The notes under the pieces: model-generated
What the model saw: only the letters and a program-made list of their open reading frames with translations
Told to the model about the DNA's origin: nothing
Databases searched by the model: none
Shown: positions 1 through 12,403 of the stretch, piece after piece
Layout of the letters: every line of letters begins with the position of its first letter
Position numbering within the stretch: the first letter of the stretch is position 1
Made by a program: the position numbers and the translations under genes
NCBI RefSeq assembly: GCF_033568475.1
Contig: NC_133123.1
Location: 133,148,930 to 133,212,929, forward strand
Length of the DNA: 64,000 nt
Direction of reading: 5' to 3'
From: Henckelia pumila
Taxonomy: Eukaryota; Streptophyta; Magnoliopsida; Lamiales; Gesneriaceae

Positions 1-1310
1 AGCCTAGCATGCCAAAGGTTTGCCGGGTTTTGACTATCGATTTTCCTTTTGTTTGTTGTTGCCGGTTTATCAACATAATTTATTGGAACGTCTTTTAGTT
101 TTAAGTTGTATAGATCGTTTTCAAGTTGTCCATTTCCAATCAAACATTCATTCTTGTAAATATTGCAAATCCTATTCACAAAATTGCAAGAATAACCATC
201 TCTATCAAGCATAGAAACAGAAATAATGTTTTTAATCAAATCCGGAACAAATAAAACATCTCTTAAAAGTAACTTAAAACCGTTCTACAAAATTAAATAA
301 ACATCTCCCACGGCTTTAGCTTCAACTCTGGAACCATTTCCGAGCCTCAGCTGGGTCTCACCCATTCTAAGCCTGCGACTTCTTGTCATCACCTGCAAAT
401 CATTGCAAATGTGAGATCCACATCCGGTATCCAATACCCAAGAAGTAGTATTAAGTGAAACATTTATTTCAATATAGAACATACCCTTCGCAGTTCGCAA
501 CTGCTCTAGATATTCCTTGCAGTTACGCTTCCAATGACCGGGCTTCTTGCAGTAATGGCAAACATCCTTGGATTTTTCCATGTTTGAAGCCTTTGTCTTG
601 TACTTCTTCTCGGGTTTGATTTTCTTGGGTGGGGCAGAACGTTTCTTACCCTTTGTACTTGGCCCCTTCTTAGCAGAAGAAGAGGAGCCCACCAAGAAAG
701 CCGGTTTATCCTTCTTTAATGTGGATTCATATGTCACAAGCATATTGACCATCTCTTCAAGGGAGGCCTCTATCTTGTTCATATTGAAATTCACCACAAA
801 TCCGTCAAACGAAGAAGGAAGAGACAGAAGTAGTAAATCCACGTTGAATTCATGCTCCAACACCAAATCAAGGGTTACCAACTTCTGTATGAGCCAAATC
901 ACTCGTACCCCATGATCACGGACCGAAGTTCCTTCACGCATGCGACACGTCATTAGCTCCTTTACAGTAGCGAACCTTTCAGCCCTCGATTGAGCCCCAA
1001 AAAGTTCCTTGAGTTGTACGTGAATGTCAGCAGCATTCACGGTGTCCTCAAATTGCCTCTGGAGTTCATCAGACATCGAGGCTTGCATATAGCATTTGGC
1101 CTTGATATCATGGTCCCACCATGTATCAAGTTTGGCTAACTCTTCCGGACTTATGTCAGCTGGTGCTTCCTTCGGAGGAGATTTTTCTAACACGTAGAGC
1201 ATCTTCTCCGAAGTCAAGACAATCTTCAACTTATGGAACCATTCCGTATAGTTTGCGCCAGTCAACTTATTTTGTTCGAGGATCGAGAAAAGTGGATTAC
1301 GTGAATTCAT
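1..1310 (-). pseudogene. Copia A gag-protease-integrase start, nonsense-mutated
   Basis: Gag and the beginning of pol of a Ty1/copia polyprotein. The likely initiator is the ATG at 1310-1308, matching the copia C start; an open frame also runs upstream to 1361. Visible in order are a UBN2-type gag domain, a Lys-rich linker, one CCHC zinc knuckle (around 540-580) and the aspartic protease motif DTGCGSH (around 415-435). The frame then meets a TAG at 287-285 where copia C has CAG. Pol-like sequence continues to base 1, ending in the GAG-pre-integrase segment. This copy cannot make a full polyprotein without readthrough. The forward-strand reading frames here are shadows. Confidence 0.85.
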
Positions 1311-3110
1311 CTTATGAAATACTGAAAAGAAACAGACAAATATCAGTGATTGTTTAAGCAATTTACTAAGACATAAAATAGGCGAAATTTATTATATGAA
1401 TCTCACTCCCACTATTTTAATGATTTCACTACCCTCTAGTGAAAACGGGAAACTGTTTTCCTTAGTGAGAACATGGAGTCCAATTGACAAACTATGGTCC
1501 CGAATAATATCAGCCAACCATAATTTTCAAAAGGTAGAGCCCAATTGCTTCCAAAGCAACCTCCACGTTTTTACCTCATGTCCAATAAGGGCCCAATAAT
1601 ATGACGCCGATTATTGTGACATGTCAAGATGACCCATCAATATTAAGTTGTGATGGACGGTCGCCATGTGGATCCCCCAATAATATGAGCCGATTCCATG
1701 GGAGTTCCACCCACTTACAACATGTGTCGATCCAATGTACAGCTTTCCGACGAACGGGCCCCCCCAATAATATGAGCCGGACCGTATCCGCGGGTAGCAT
1801 CTCATACATTGATCGTTGATGGAAGGTAGGAACATTTAAACAAATTTAAATTTCCTTTATTTATCTTGATATCAATTTTAAATCATATTTAAAATGAGGA
1901 ATTTTATTTTTTTGAAAATTTGTCTCATCGTTTTTAAAGTTTTGTATGCTTGTCGGATTCACACAATTTTGTCTAAAACATGCATACAACTATAATATCA
2001 CATATTATATAGGATGATCGATTCCATTTCTAATCGACCCGTGGTTGCCAATCACGAGTCTTAGTCCAATCCTAGGTAATATGCAGTATGCAATGCAATC
2101 CTATTACATTGAGCTTCCAATTTACATTTCTTCAGTCTTTATTGTCTGCTGGGCCCACCACCATCTTCAAACCTTCATCTCCCACTAAATCTAATGTATT
2201 TACAATAAATAACAATGACAAGTAGGGGATACATTTTTAAGGGGTGGGAACGGGCCATAAACCAAGCCCACTTTTATTACATATGACAATTCATATTGGG
2301 CCATAAACGAGGCCCATTAATAAAACCAACAACAATAAAAACAAATGTAAATTCCTAACATACACCTACAAAATTGGTCATGGCAATCGATCATCCTTAT
2401 CCAATAACATTTAATTCAAAATTAATTTATTGGATAACATGCAATGGCAATTTAAATTTAAAAGGATAAAATCATATTTCATACATAAAATCTTATTTTA
2501 CATACAAAATCATATTTTATCTTTTTATCAAATAAAATCATATTTTATCTATAAAATCCAATTTTATACATAAAATCATATTTTACTCAATATATCCATA
2601 AGATCATATCTTATCATCAATTGCACCAAAAATAATTAATTTCAAAATTCAATTTAACGGATAAAATATTTAAATTTTCCAAAAATTCAAATTTATCCAA
2701 AAATCAATTTAAAAATTTTCGGACTCGAACAATTCGATCCGACGCCTCGTGGACCAATCAAAAACAATTTTCGATCGGACCAAAAATAGAATTTTAACAT
2801 ATTAAAATTTAATTTAAAAATTAAAAAATTAATTTTTCCCGCGGGCCGCCCGGGACATTCCCGGGCTGCCCGCGCCCTAATGGGGTCGGGCCGGGCAGCG
2901 CCGAGCGCTGCCCTGCGCAGCGCCCTGCACGGGGCAGCGACCATCGCTACCCCCCCCGGGCAGCGATCCAATCGCTGCCCAGGTTTTTGCCCGGAAAAAA
3001 AAATTTTTATTTTTAAAATATTTATTTTGTTTCAAAAACCGAGGCCTAAAAATTTTTGTACAATCGATTAATTTAATCGCTTGATCTGAGCAACCTGTCT
3101 CTGATACCAC

Positions 3111-4957
3111 TGTTGGAGAACGCGGCGATCAGATCAATCAGGATTGATACCCGGTGCAGCGGAAGTTTAAAAATTTTTATATGGAACGATTCCATAATGG
3201 GTATCAACCTTACGTTAAATTGTGTGTGTAAAAATTAAATAACGATTATAAAATTTTTACCTTTAATCTCGAATCGAGATTTTGGACACCAACAGATTGC
3301 TCTGCTCTTGTTGTATATCCCTGGAACTGATGGACGAACTGTTCTTCAATCAGGTCCACGAACGGATATTTAATCCCTCTGATAGATTGCACTAGAAAAT
3401 CTATCAGAAGTTTCTACGAAGAGATTAACGAATTTGATCCGTTAAACCAGACTGCAAATTCAAAATTCACAGGCTGGGTTTTTCGAGCAGAGAGGGGAGA
3501 GGGGGGCGGCGGCCACTAGGTCTCAGAACCCTAGTTAATTTCGAAAATTATGCCTGTTGTGTGTAATTTCTGTACTGCAATAACTTATTTATAATGTAGG
3601 CCACTAACAGCTTAGGGCCCATTAGTCATAAGTTCAAGCCCGACAAGCAAAGCCCGCATGTTCAGAAATTAATATAAAATTCATCGTGACTCCGATTGAT
3701 AAACCGATTTCACCAATGTGCACAGAAACCATTTCTGCACCTTTTAAAGTCAAGATAAATTTTTCTGAATCCGAATTCAGTGGTTTCCAAAAATGTCCAT
3801 CCCTATATCATTTTAGGAAATCTTACTCCTCTACTCATAATTAAGAAGTCCAACTTCTTTGTTCATTAAATTTAACTCTTTAAATTTAACTATCTCAACG
3901 GGGATTAAAAATCCATTACTCTGTGTGACCCTCAATGGTTCAGGGATACAGCTAGCCGTGGGCTCACAACTCCTTGTGACTCGAAACAACAATTTCCGAC
4001 TTGCCCATCGAATCATGGTAAGAGCGCCTAGCAACATCGCCCCATGATTCCCTAGGTATCACTGATAGTGCCTACAAGAACCAATAGATTTTGGATAGCG
4101 TACAGTACGGTCCCTTCATCCAAATATCCCGATCGAATCAACAACCATTGGTATATCGAGAGTCGTTCGAGATTCGATAACTATGCAATACATCTTGAAG
4201 ATCAAATAGTGACATCGCATGTGCTACTAAGAAACCATTTCTTAAATCACATCATGTACTCTGGCCAGAGATTCGTCACACTAATATCTCCTCAGATCGC
4301 ATAGGATATCCACACTCGCAAGTATGTGGTGAATCCTTGACAACAAAGCATCGACTCCTATATGTGTTGTAACTGTACCCAATCCCGACACCTGATGACC
4401 CCAATAGAGTCGGTAAACGAGTCAAAGCACAGTACTAGCATATAGAGTCTCAATGATGTTTCAAGTAGTAAGGACTAATGGTGTACAACCAAAACCGCGG
4501 ACTTTATCCACTCGATAAGTGATAACCACTTGGAAAGTCCGGATAGGGTAGTTCGATCATTCATCGTATGAATATCCATTTGCATGCTTCGAACATCTCT
4601 ATGTTCCTTACCAATGAAACGTGGTACTCTGCATCGCAAATGCTAGTCTCAAACTCGAGCGATCCTTATCCTTATTATCGGACGGCTCAATCGACTAGGA
4701 ACAGTTTAGAATATACAGTGACTATAAGATGTGTTTCATGATAGACATCCCCATGTTCTACCACATCTTACATACACTATAGTATATTCAAGGTCTTTAT
4801 CAAAACAACAATAGTATATCACAATATAACAATATGAAGAAAGATAAAGTCATTGCCATTAATAAAAGTGTAAATTATATTAAACAAAAGATTGTTTATA
4901 CAAAGAGTCATCAAAGCCCTTAGCCACAAGTTGGCTCACCGGGCACCCACTCTTTCA
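3111..4957 (-). repeat. Copia A 5' LTR
   Basis: LTR of 1847 bp. Read on the minus strand it begins TGAAAGAGTGGG at 4957 and ends CAACA at 3111, next to the primer binding site. A TATAAATA-type box lies near 3587-3594. It is similar throughout to the LTRs of copia B, C and D. The segment 4068-4304 holds the antisense open frame found in every LTR of this family. Confidence 0.88.
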
Positions 4958-7900
4958 GACCGTGTCAATTTGATAGGAAGGTGACACATGATGGGTTTAA
5001 AAATCGTTATTCCTTTACTATGAAAAAGGAATCTGTTGTATTGTTGCCTATGACTCCGAAGCAAATATTGGAGGATCATTTGCAAAAGAAAAAAAAAGAA
5101 GAGGCCGAAAAAAAGAGTGAACAAAAAAGTGAGATGTCCTTAGAAAAAAAGATGAGAAAAAAATTGAGAGGAAAGAGGCCGATAAAAAAATATACATGGC
5201 CCAAAAGAGTGAGTTGCAAGAGATTTTACATGTGCATACTCCACTTGTGTTGATTTTCTATAAGGAGATTCTTCTTAACACAAGTGATATAGCCGGAAAT
5301 CTTCCGAGCAATGTTGTTTCTCTCTTGCAGGAATTTGAAGAATTATTTCTGGAGGATTTACCTCAAGGACTACCACCTTTGAGGGGAATTGAGCATCAAA
5401 TTGATCTTGTGTCCGGAAGTGCATTACCGAATCGTCCAACTTATAGGAGTAATCCGGAAGAAACGAAAGAGCTACAAAGGCAGGTAAGTGAACTTCTTGA
5501 TAAGGGATTTGTGCGTGAGTCTATGTCTCCTTGTGCTGTACCTGTTTTGTTAGTGCCTAAGAAAGATGGTTCATGGAGAATGTGTGTTGATTGTAGAGCC
5601 GTTAACAATATTACCATCAATTATAGGCATCCTATTCCTAGACTAGATGATATGTTGGATGAATTGTATGGTTCTAGCATCTTTAGTAAAATTGATCTTA
5701 AGAGTGGTTACCATCAAATTCGGATGAGAGAAGGTGATGAATGGAAAACTGCTTTTAAAACTAAGTATGGGTTGTATGAGTGGATGGTTATGCCATTTGG
5801 GTTAACTAATGCACCTAGTACTTTTATGAGGTTAATGAATCATGTTTTGCGTGCTTATATTGGAAAATTTATTGTGGTATATTTTGATGATATCTTGGTG
5901 TATAGTAAAAGTTTGAATGAGCATGTTGAACACTTGAGGATTGTGTTAATCACACTAAAGGCTGAACATTTGTATGCTAATTTGAAAAAGTGTGTATTTT
6001 GTACAAAAGAACTTGTGTTTCTTGGTTTTGTTGTGAGCGCTCAAGGTGTCAAAGTTGATGAGGACAAGGTAAGTGCAATTCGAGATTGGCCAACGCCTAC
6101 TTCTATTGGTCAAGTTCGGAGTTTTCATGGTCTTGCAAGTTTCTATAGGAGATTTGTAAAAGATTTCAGCACTTTGGAGGCTCCTATGACTGCGGTGATA
6201 AAGAATAACGTTCCATTCCATTGGGGCGAGGAGCAAGAGAAGTCTTTTGATATTATTAAGCAAAAATTAATTAATGCTCCTTTACTTGTATTACCTGATT
6301 TTTCTAACACTTTTGAAATTGAATGTGATGCGTCAGGTGTAGGAATTGGAGGTGTCTTGATGCAAGGTGGGAGACCGATTGCATATTTCAGTGAGAAGCT
6401 AAGTGGAGCGTCCTTGAATTATCCTACCTACGACAAAGAGTTCTATGCCTTGGTTCGTGTTCTTGAAACGTGGCAGCATTATTTGAGGCCAAAAGAATTT
6501 GTGATTCATACGGATCATGAGTCTTTGAAACATCTCAAAGGACAACAAAAGCTGAACAAGAGACATTCCAAGTGGGTGGCGTTTGTGGAGACTTTTCCCT
6601 ATATTATCAAGTACAAGAAAGGGAAAAAAAACGTGGTAGCAGATGCTCTATCACGAAGGTATGTGCTTCTATCTACTCTGGACTCTAAGTTTTTGGGATT
6701 TGAGTATGTGAAGGAGTTGTATGCCAATGATCATGATTTTAGTGAGATTTATGTTTCATGTTTGCATGGTCCGAAGGATAAATTTTTCATGCATGATGGA
6801 TATCTGTTTAAGGAAGATAAATTGTGTGTTCCTAAATCGTCCATACGTGAATTACTTGTTAGGGAATCACATGGGGGTGGTTTGATGGGGCATTTTGGTG
6901 TGGCTAGAACTTATGATACGTTGCATGAACATTTTTATTGGCCACATATGAAGCATGATGTTGAGAGTATTTGTGAGAGATGTGTGACTTGTAGGAAAGC
7001 TAAGTCTAAGACACAACCGCATGGATTGTATACCCCACTTCCTGTTCCTAGTGAACCATGGGTAGATATTTCGATGGATTTTGTTTTAGGATTACCAAGA
7101 TCTAAGAAGGGGAGGGATTCTGTGTTTGTGGTGGTTGATAGATTTTCGAAAATGGCTCATTTTATTGTTTGTCATAAATCTGATGATGCATCTCACGTTG
7201 CGGACTTGTTCTTTAATGAAATTGTTAGATTGCATGGCATGCCTAGGAGTATTGTTTCTTATAGAGATACTCGTTTCTTGAGTTACTTTTGGAAAACATT
7301 ATGGTGCAAGCTTGGTACTAAATTCCTGTTTTCGACTACATGTCATCCTCAAACGGATGGTCAAACTGAGGTTGTTAATAGGACATTAGGAACTTTGTTG
7401 CATGCTATAATTAAAAAGAATTTGAAGAGTTGGGAAGAATGTTTGCCATTTGTGGAGTTTGCATATAATCGTAGTGTGCATTCTACTACAAATTTTTCAC
7501 CATTTGAAATTGTGTATGGTTTTAATCCTTTAACACCATTGGATTTGATGTCTTTGCCTATGAGTGAAAGGATTAGTATGGATGGAAAGAAAAAGGCTGA
7601 GTTTGTGAGAAATTTGCATGAGAAGGTGAAAGCGAACATTGAGAAAAAGAACTTGCAATACACAAAGCAAGCAAATAAAGGTAAAAAGAAGGTTGTATTT
7701 GAACCGGGTGATTGGGTTTGGTTGCACTTGAGGAAGGAGCGTTTTCCGGAGAAGCGGCATTCTAAATTATTACCTAAAGGCGACGGACATTTCCAAGTAG
7801 TGGAGCGGATCAATGACAATGCCTACAAATTAGATCTACCAGGTGAGTATAACGTCAGTGCTACTTTCAATGTTTCTGATTTGTCTCCATTTGATGTAGG

Positions 7901-8213
7901 AGATGATCAAGATTTGAGGACAAATACTTTTCAAGAAGGGGAGGATGATGCAATCATGGATACCTCGCCTGTTGATCAAGTGATTAAGGATCCGTTGGAG
8001 ATGCCAAGAGAACTGATTACGAGAGGACGAGCTAAGAAATTCAAAGATGCGCTTCAATCGTTGATAATGGACATTGGAATGCTTGAAGATCATTTTGAGG
8101 GATGTTATAATCTTATTGAAGTCCAAAAAAGTCAAGAGAGTAGAGGAAATATCAAAGAAAACATAAAAAGAGGTGACAAGACCCGAGAGGTATGCGCGCC
8201 CGCGCCTCATTGA
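4958..8213 (+). pseudogene. CRM-1 pol (RT-RNase H-integrase), frameshifted and integrase-dead
   Basis: The open part starts with ATG at 5196 and gives 1005 aa. RT spans about residues 85-250, with YFDDILVYS near 228. RNase H spans about 370-480 (ECDASG near 374, HTDHES near 437). The integrase HHCC finger is at about 556-605 and the DDE core from about 620. Upstream, 4981-5195 lies in another frame because of a 16 bp deletion between two GAAAAAAA runs near 5145, judged against CRM-2. The second catalytic Asp of the integrase (SDRD in CRM-2) is Tyr here (TAT at 7260-7262). The last roughly 89 codons lie inside the 3' LTR, a trait reported for CRM retrotransposons. No canonical chromodomain is visible. 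Confidence 0.85.
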
Positions 8214-8840
8214 CGCGCACCCGCGCATGGCGGACAGGACCTTATGCGCGCCCACGCCTGCCCACGCGTGCCCGCGCCTGTACTCTTTCTCACACAGTTC
8301 GGTATTTTGTGTGTGTGCGAGACTTTTTGATATTTTGGTATTATTTTCTATTTTTGAGAGTTTTATTCCTACTAGGAAACTTTTAGGAGATATCTTTGAT
8401 ATCTTTAGCTATATTTTGAATTATTTTACGATATCTTTTATTATTTTGTAGTTGTATTATAAATACAACAAACATTCATTATTTTAATAACAATTAAGAT
8501 TTAAGATTATTGATTATTCCATACAAAATTCTCTCTAGAATTTTATTAAGTTTTTTCTTACCCAAAAATCAAACTTATCAAAGTTTCATAGCTTTGTGGC
8601 GTTTGTCGATTGATTATCCTCGTGGGTTGTCAGAAACAGGTTTTCTGAAGGTCCCATTGTGATCAATTGTTTTTCTTCGTGGTTACTGTTGCTAGTTTCG
8701 TTGTAAGCTAGAGGTGGTTAACCCAAAACTTTTTACTTGTTTCAAGATTGGGCAAATTTCTTGATTTCTTTTGTTATTGGATTGAGGGTACGATTTTAAT
8801 ATAGTCGTGTTTGTCTTCCATACATTAAGAATTCATATCA
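7946..8840 (+). repeat. CRM-1 3' LTR
   Basis: LTR of 895 bp beginning TGATGCAATC after an AAGGGGAGGA polypurine tract and ending CATATCA. The start is fixed by CRM-2, where the same sequence follows the TSD AATAC. It encodes the C-terminal tail of pol to the stop at 8211-8213. A CpG-rich repeat block follows (8190-8285), then a TATA box at 8458-8465. It is shorter than the CRM-2 LTRs because one GC-rich repeat unit is missing. Confidence 0.85.
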
Positions 8841-9478
8841 TATAATCAACTGGAACGTCTTTTAATTTTAAGTTATATAGATCATTTTTAAATTGTTCAT
8901 TTCAAATCAAACATTCATTTTTGTAAATATTGCAAATCTCATTCGCAAAATTGCAAGAAAGATCTTCTCTATCAAGAATAGAAATATAAATAATATTTTA
9001 ATGAAATCTTGGTACAAATAAAAAACATCTATCTCAAAATATAGCTTAAAATCGTTTTAAAAATTAAACGAATGTTTCCCATAGCTTTGGATTCAACTCT
9101 GGAACCATTCCTGAGTCTTAACTGGGTCTCACCCATCCTTAGCCTATTACTTCTTGTCATCATCTGCAACTCATTGCAAATATGAGATCTACATCTGGTA
9201 TACAATACCCAAGAAGTATTATTAAATGAAACATTTATAAAATATATCCTCTGCAGTTCGTAACTACTCGATATATATTCTTTGCAGTTGCGCTTCCAGT
9301 AACCGGGTTTCTTGCAGTAATGGCAAACTTCTTTAGACTTGTCTAGTTTTGCATGTAACATTTGGCCTTGAGATCATGGTCCAACCATTTCTCCAGTTTG
9401 GCCAACCTTTTCGAATAGTTTGCGCCAGAAAGTTTATTTTGTTCGAGAATTGAAACATGTGGATTACGAAGATTCATC
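8841..9478 (-). pseudogene. Copia B gag-protease remnant
   Basis: Degenerate copia coding region starting at an ATG at 9478-9476. Compared with copia C, gag has lost two blocks. One lies after the first roughly 20 residues. The other runs from the CYMQ-equivalent to just before the zinc knuckle. The knuckle survives around 9290-9340. The protease site that reads DTGCGSH in copia C has Tyr in place of the catalytic Asp, with more changes around it, so protease is dead. Integrase-region sequence continues to 8841, where CRM-1 cuts in. Confidence 0.8.
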
Positions 9479-11091
9479 ATAATGATATACTGAGATGAAA
9501 CAGACAATAACCGATAATTGTTTAATTAATTTACTAAGACATAAAATATGGCAAAATTTATTTTATGAATTTTACTCCCACTATTTTAACGGTTTCACTA
9601 CCCTCTAGTGAAAACGGGAAACTAGTTTTCTTAGTGGGAACATGGAGTCCAATTGACAAACTATAGTCCCGAATAATATCAGTCAACCATAATTTTCAAA
9701 AGGTAGAGCCCAATTGCTTCCAAAGCAACCCCCATGTTTTTACCTCATGTCCAATAAGGGCCCAATAATATGACGCTGTTTATTGTGACATGTCAAGATT
9801 ACCCATCAATATTATGTTGTGATGGACGGTCGCCATGTGGATCCCCAATAGTATGAGCCAATCCCATGAGAGTTCCACCCAACTTACAAAATGTGTCGAT
9901 CCAATGTACAGCTTTTCGACGAACGGGCCCTCCCAATAATATGAGCCGAACCGTGTCCACGGGTAGCATCTCATACATTGATCGTTGATGGAAGGTAGGA
10001 ACATTTAAATAATATTTAAATTCCCTTTTATAAATCTTGATATCAATTTTAAATCATATTTAAAATGAGGGATTTTTAATTTTGAAAATTCGTCTCATCT
10101 TTTAAAGTTTGTATGCTTGCGGGATTCATACAATTTAGTCTAAACATGCATACAACAATAATATCATATATTATTTAAAGAATGATCGATCCCAATCACT
10201 AATCGACCCGTGGTTGCCAATCACGAGTTTAAGTCCAATCCTAGGTGATATGCAAGTATGCAATGCAATCCTATTACATTGAGCTTCCAATTTACATTTC
10301 TTCGGTCTTTATTGTCTGCTGGGCCCACCTTTGTCTTCAAATCTTTATCTCCCACTAAGTCAAATAAATTTACAATAAATATCGATAACAAGTAGGGGAT
10401 ACATATTTAAGGGTGGGAACGGGCCATAAACCAGACCCACTTTTTATTACAAATGACAATTCAAATTGGGCCATAAACCAAGCCCATTAATAAAACCCAA
10501 CAACAATAAAACCAAATGTAAACAACCTAAAATACACCTATAATATTGGTCATGACAATCGATCATCCTTTTATCCAATAATTAATTCAATAATTAAATA
10601 ATTGGATAACATGCAATGACATCATAATTAAAAAGATAAAATCAAATTTTATCTTATCCTTTCATAAGATCATATCTTATAATCAATTGTATCAAAATAA
10701 TTAATTTTATAAAATCTAATTTAACGGATAAAATTTACAAATTTTCCAAAAATTCAAATTTATCCAAAAATCAATTTTAAAAATTTCGGACTCAAACAAT
10801 TTGATCCGACGCCTCGCGTACCAATCAAAAACAATTTTCGATCGGACCAAAAACTAAAATTTCAAAAATTTAAAATTCTGGAAAAATAAAAAATTTAATT
10901 TTTCGGGCTGTGGGGTGTAAGGCAGCTTCTCGCTGCCCCGGGCAGCGACGATCGCTGCCCCGTTGCCCTGTTCAAATTTAATTTTCGTTCAAAATTTTGT
11001 TTTGTTTTCCAAAAACCGAGGCTTAAAAATTTTGTACAATCGATTAATTTTAATCGTTTGATCAAAGATTACAACCTGGCTCTGATACCAC
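9479..11091 (-). other. Copia B untranslated leader and primer binding site
   Basis: Noncoding copia leader. It has a Met-type primer binding site at about 11079-11090, a short GC-rich hairpin block (about 10905-10975), AT-rich sequence, and spaced CCCAATAATATGA-type motifs (9760-9960). It matches the copia A and C leaders with many substitutions. No gene is visible. Confidence 0.75.
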
Positions 11092-12403
11092 TGTTGGAAC
11101 ACGCGTTCTCTGATCACACGGATGTGATACTCGGAGCAGCAGAAGTTTAAAAATTTTATTTTTCGAAATGGAACGATTCCATATCGTGGGTATCAAATCC
11201 TAACAATTAAAATTGTTGCAAGTAAAATAATAAACACAGTTAAATATTTTACCTCTTCAAGCTAAGGCTTGATTATTGACTCCAACAGAATTTAATCTGC
11301 TCTTCTTGTATATCCCGAGAACCGATGACTACTCGATCAATCTCCGAAATCAGGTCCACGAACAGAAAACAGAAACCCTCTGATTGATTGCACTAGAAAT
11401 CAATCAGATGTTTATCGAAGAGATTAAAAGATTTGATCTGTCAATTCAGAATGTAATTTTTCAGAAAAATCACAGACTGAATTATCTCAAAAAGAAGTAG
11501 AGGATTTTCGAAAAATCCCCTTGAAAATATATGTGTGTAATTCAAAAATTGTAAGAGGAATTGTGTGTAATTTTCAAACACTGCACATGTATTTATAGAT
11601 AATTTCTAGACTAGATTAAGTTATAATTGTATTAGGACTCTAACTCCTTAGGGCCCACAATCCATAACTTAAGCCCAACAAGCCAAGCCTGTTATTATAG
11701 AAATTAATATAAAATTCATCGTGACTCCGATTGATAAACTGATTTTACCAATGTGCACAGAAACCATTTCTGCATCTTTTGAAGTCAAGATAATTTTTCT
11801 GAATCCGAATTCAGTGATTTCCAAAAATGTCCATCCCTATGTCATTTTAGGAAATTTCACTCCCTTTAGTTAAGAAGTCCAACTTCTCTTTCATTAAATT
11901 TAACTCTTTAAATTTAACTATCTCAACGGAGTTTAGTAATCCATTACTTGTGTGATCCTCAATGGTTCAGGGATACAGCTAGCCGTGGGCTCACAACTCC
12001 TTGTGACTCGGAACAACAATTTCCGACTTACCCATCGAATCATGGTAAGAGCGCCTAGCAACATCGCCCCATGATTCCCTAGGTATCACTGATAGTGCCT
12101 GCAAGAACCAGTAGATTTTGGTTAGCGTACAGTACGGTCCCTTCATCCATATATCCCGATCGAATCAACAACCATTGGTGTATCGAGAGTCGTTCGAGAT
12201 TCGATAACTATGCATTACATCTTGGAGATCAAATAGTGACATCGCATGTGTTACTAGGAAAACCGAGTAACCTAAAACACATCATGTACTCTGGCCAGAG
12301 ATTCGTCACACTAATATCTCCTCAGATCACATAGGATATCCACACTCGCAAGTATGTGATGAATCCTTGACAACAAACCATCGACTCCTATATGTGTCGT
12401 AAC
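11092..12403 (-). repeat. Copia B 5' LTR, inner part
   Basis: The PBS-proximal 1312 bp of the copia B LTR, starting TGTTGGAACA next to the primer binding site. It stops at GTAAC (12399-12403), the left TSD copy of the Tekay insertion, and resumes at 42594. The two parts together give about 1.89 kb, matching its relatives. The antisense LTR reading frame lies at 12095-12334. Confidence 0.88.

Larger units (their letters stand above)
1..4957 (-). mobile_element. Copia A: Ty1/copia LTR retrotransposon, left part off-window
   Basis: Minus-strand Ty1/copia element. The window shows its 5' LTR (3111-4957), a Met-type primer binding site just inside it (about 3099-3110), a roughly 1.8 kb leader, gag and the start of pol. 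The rest lies beyond base 1. It interrupts CRM-1: the sequence resuming at 4958 matches the inside of CRM-2 near 37225. The right TSD copy should be 4958-4962 (GACCG); the left copy is off-window. It is the same family as copia B, C and D. Confidence 0.9.
4958..8840 (+). mobile_element. CRM-1: CRM-like Ty3/gypsy chromovirus, 3' half
   Basis: Plus-strand Ty3/gypsy element, nearly identical to CRM-2. Only the 3' half is visible because copia A interrupts it at 4957/4958. It shows the protease-RT linker, RT, RNase H, integrase, polypurine tract (about 7935-7945) and 3' LTR (7946-8840). It sits inside copia B: the sequence from 8841 is copia integrase-region DNA on the minus strand. The right TSD copy would be 8841-8845 (TATAA). 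Confidence 0.85.

Noticed and set aside
568..915. Forward open frame within copia A, and similar antisense frames in C (22980-23327).
   Set aside because: They are antisense shadows of the conserved gag frame.
7846..8213. A chromodomain at the CRM pol end.
   Set aside because: No aromatic cage or fold pattern is visible, in contrast to the clear chromodomain at the Tekay end.
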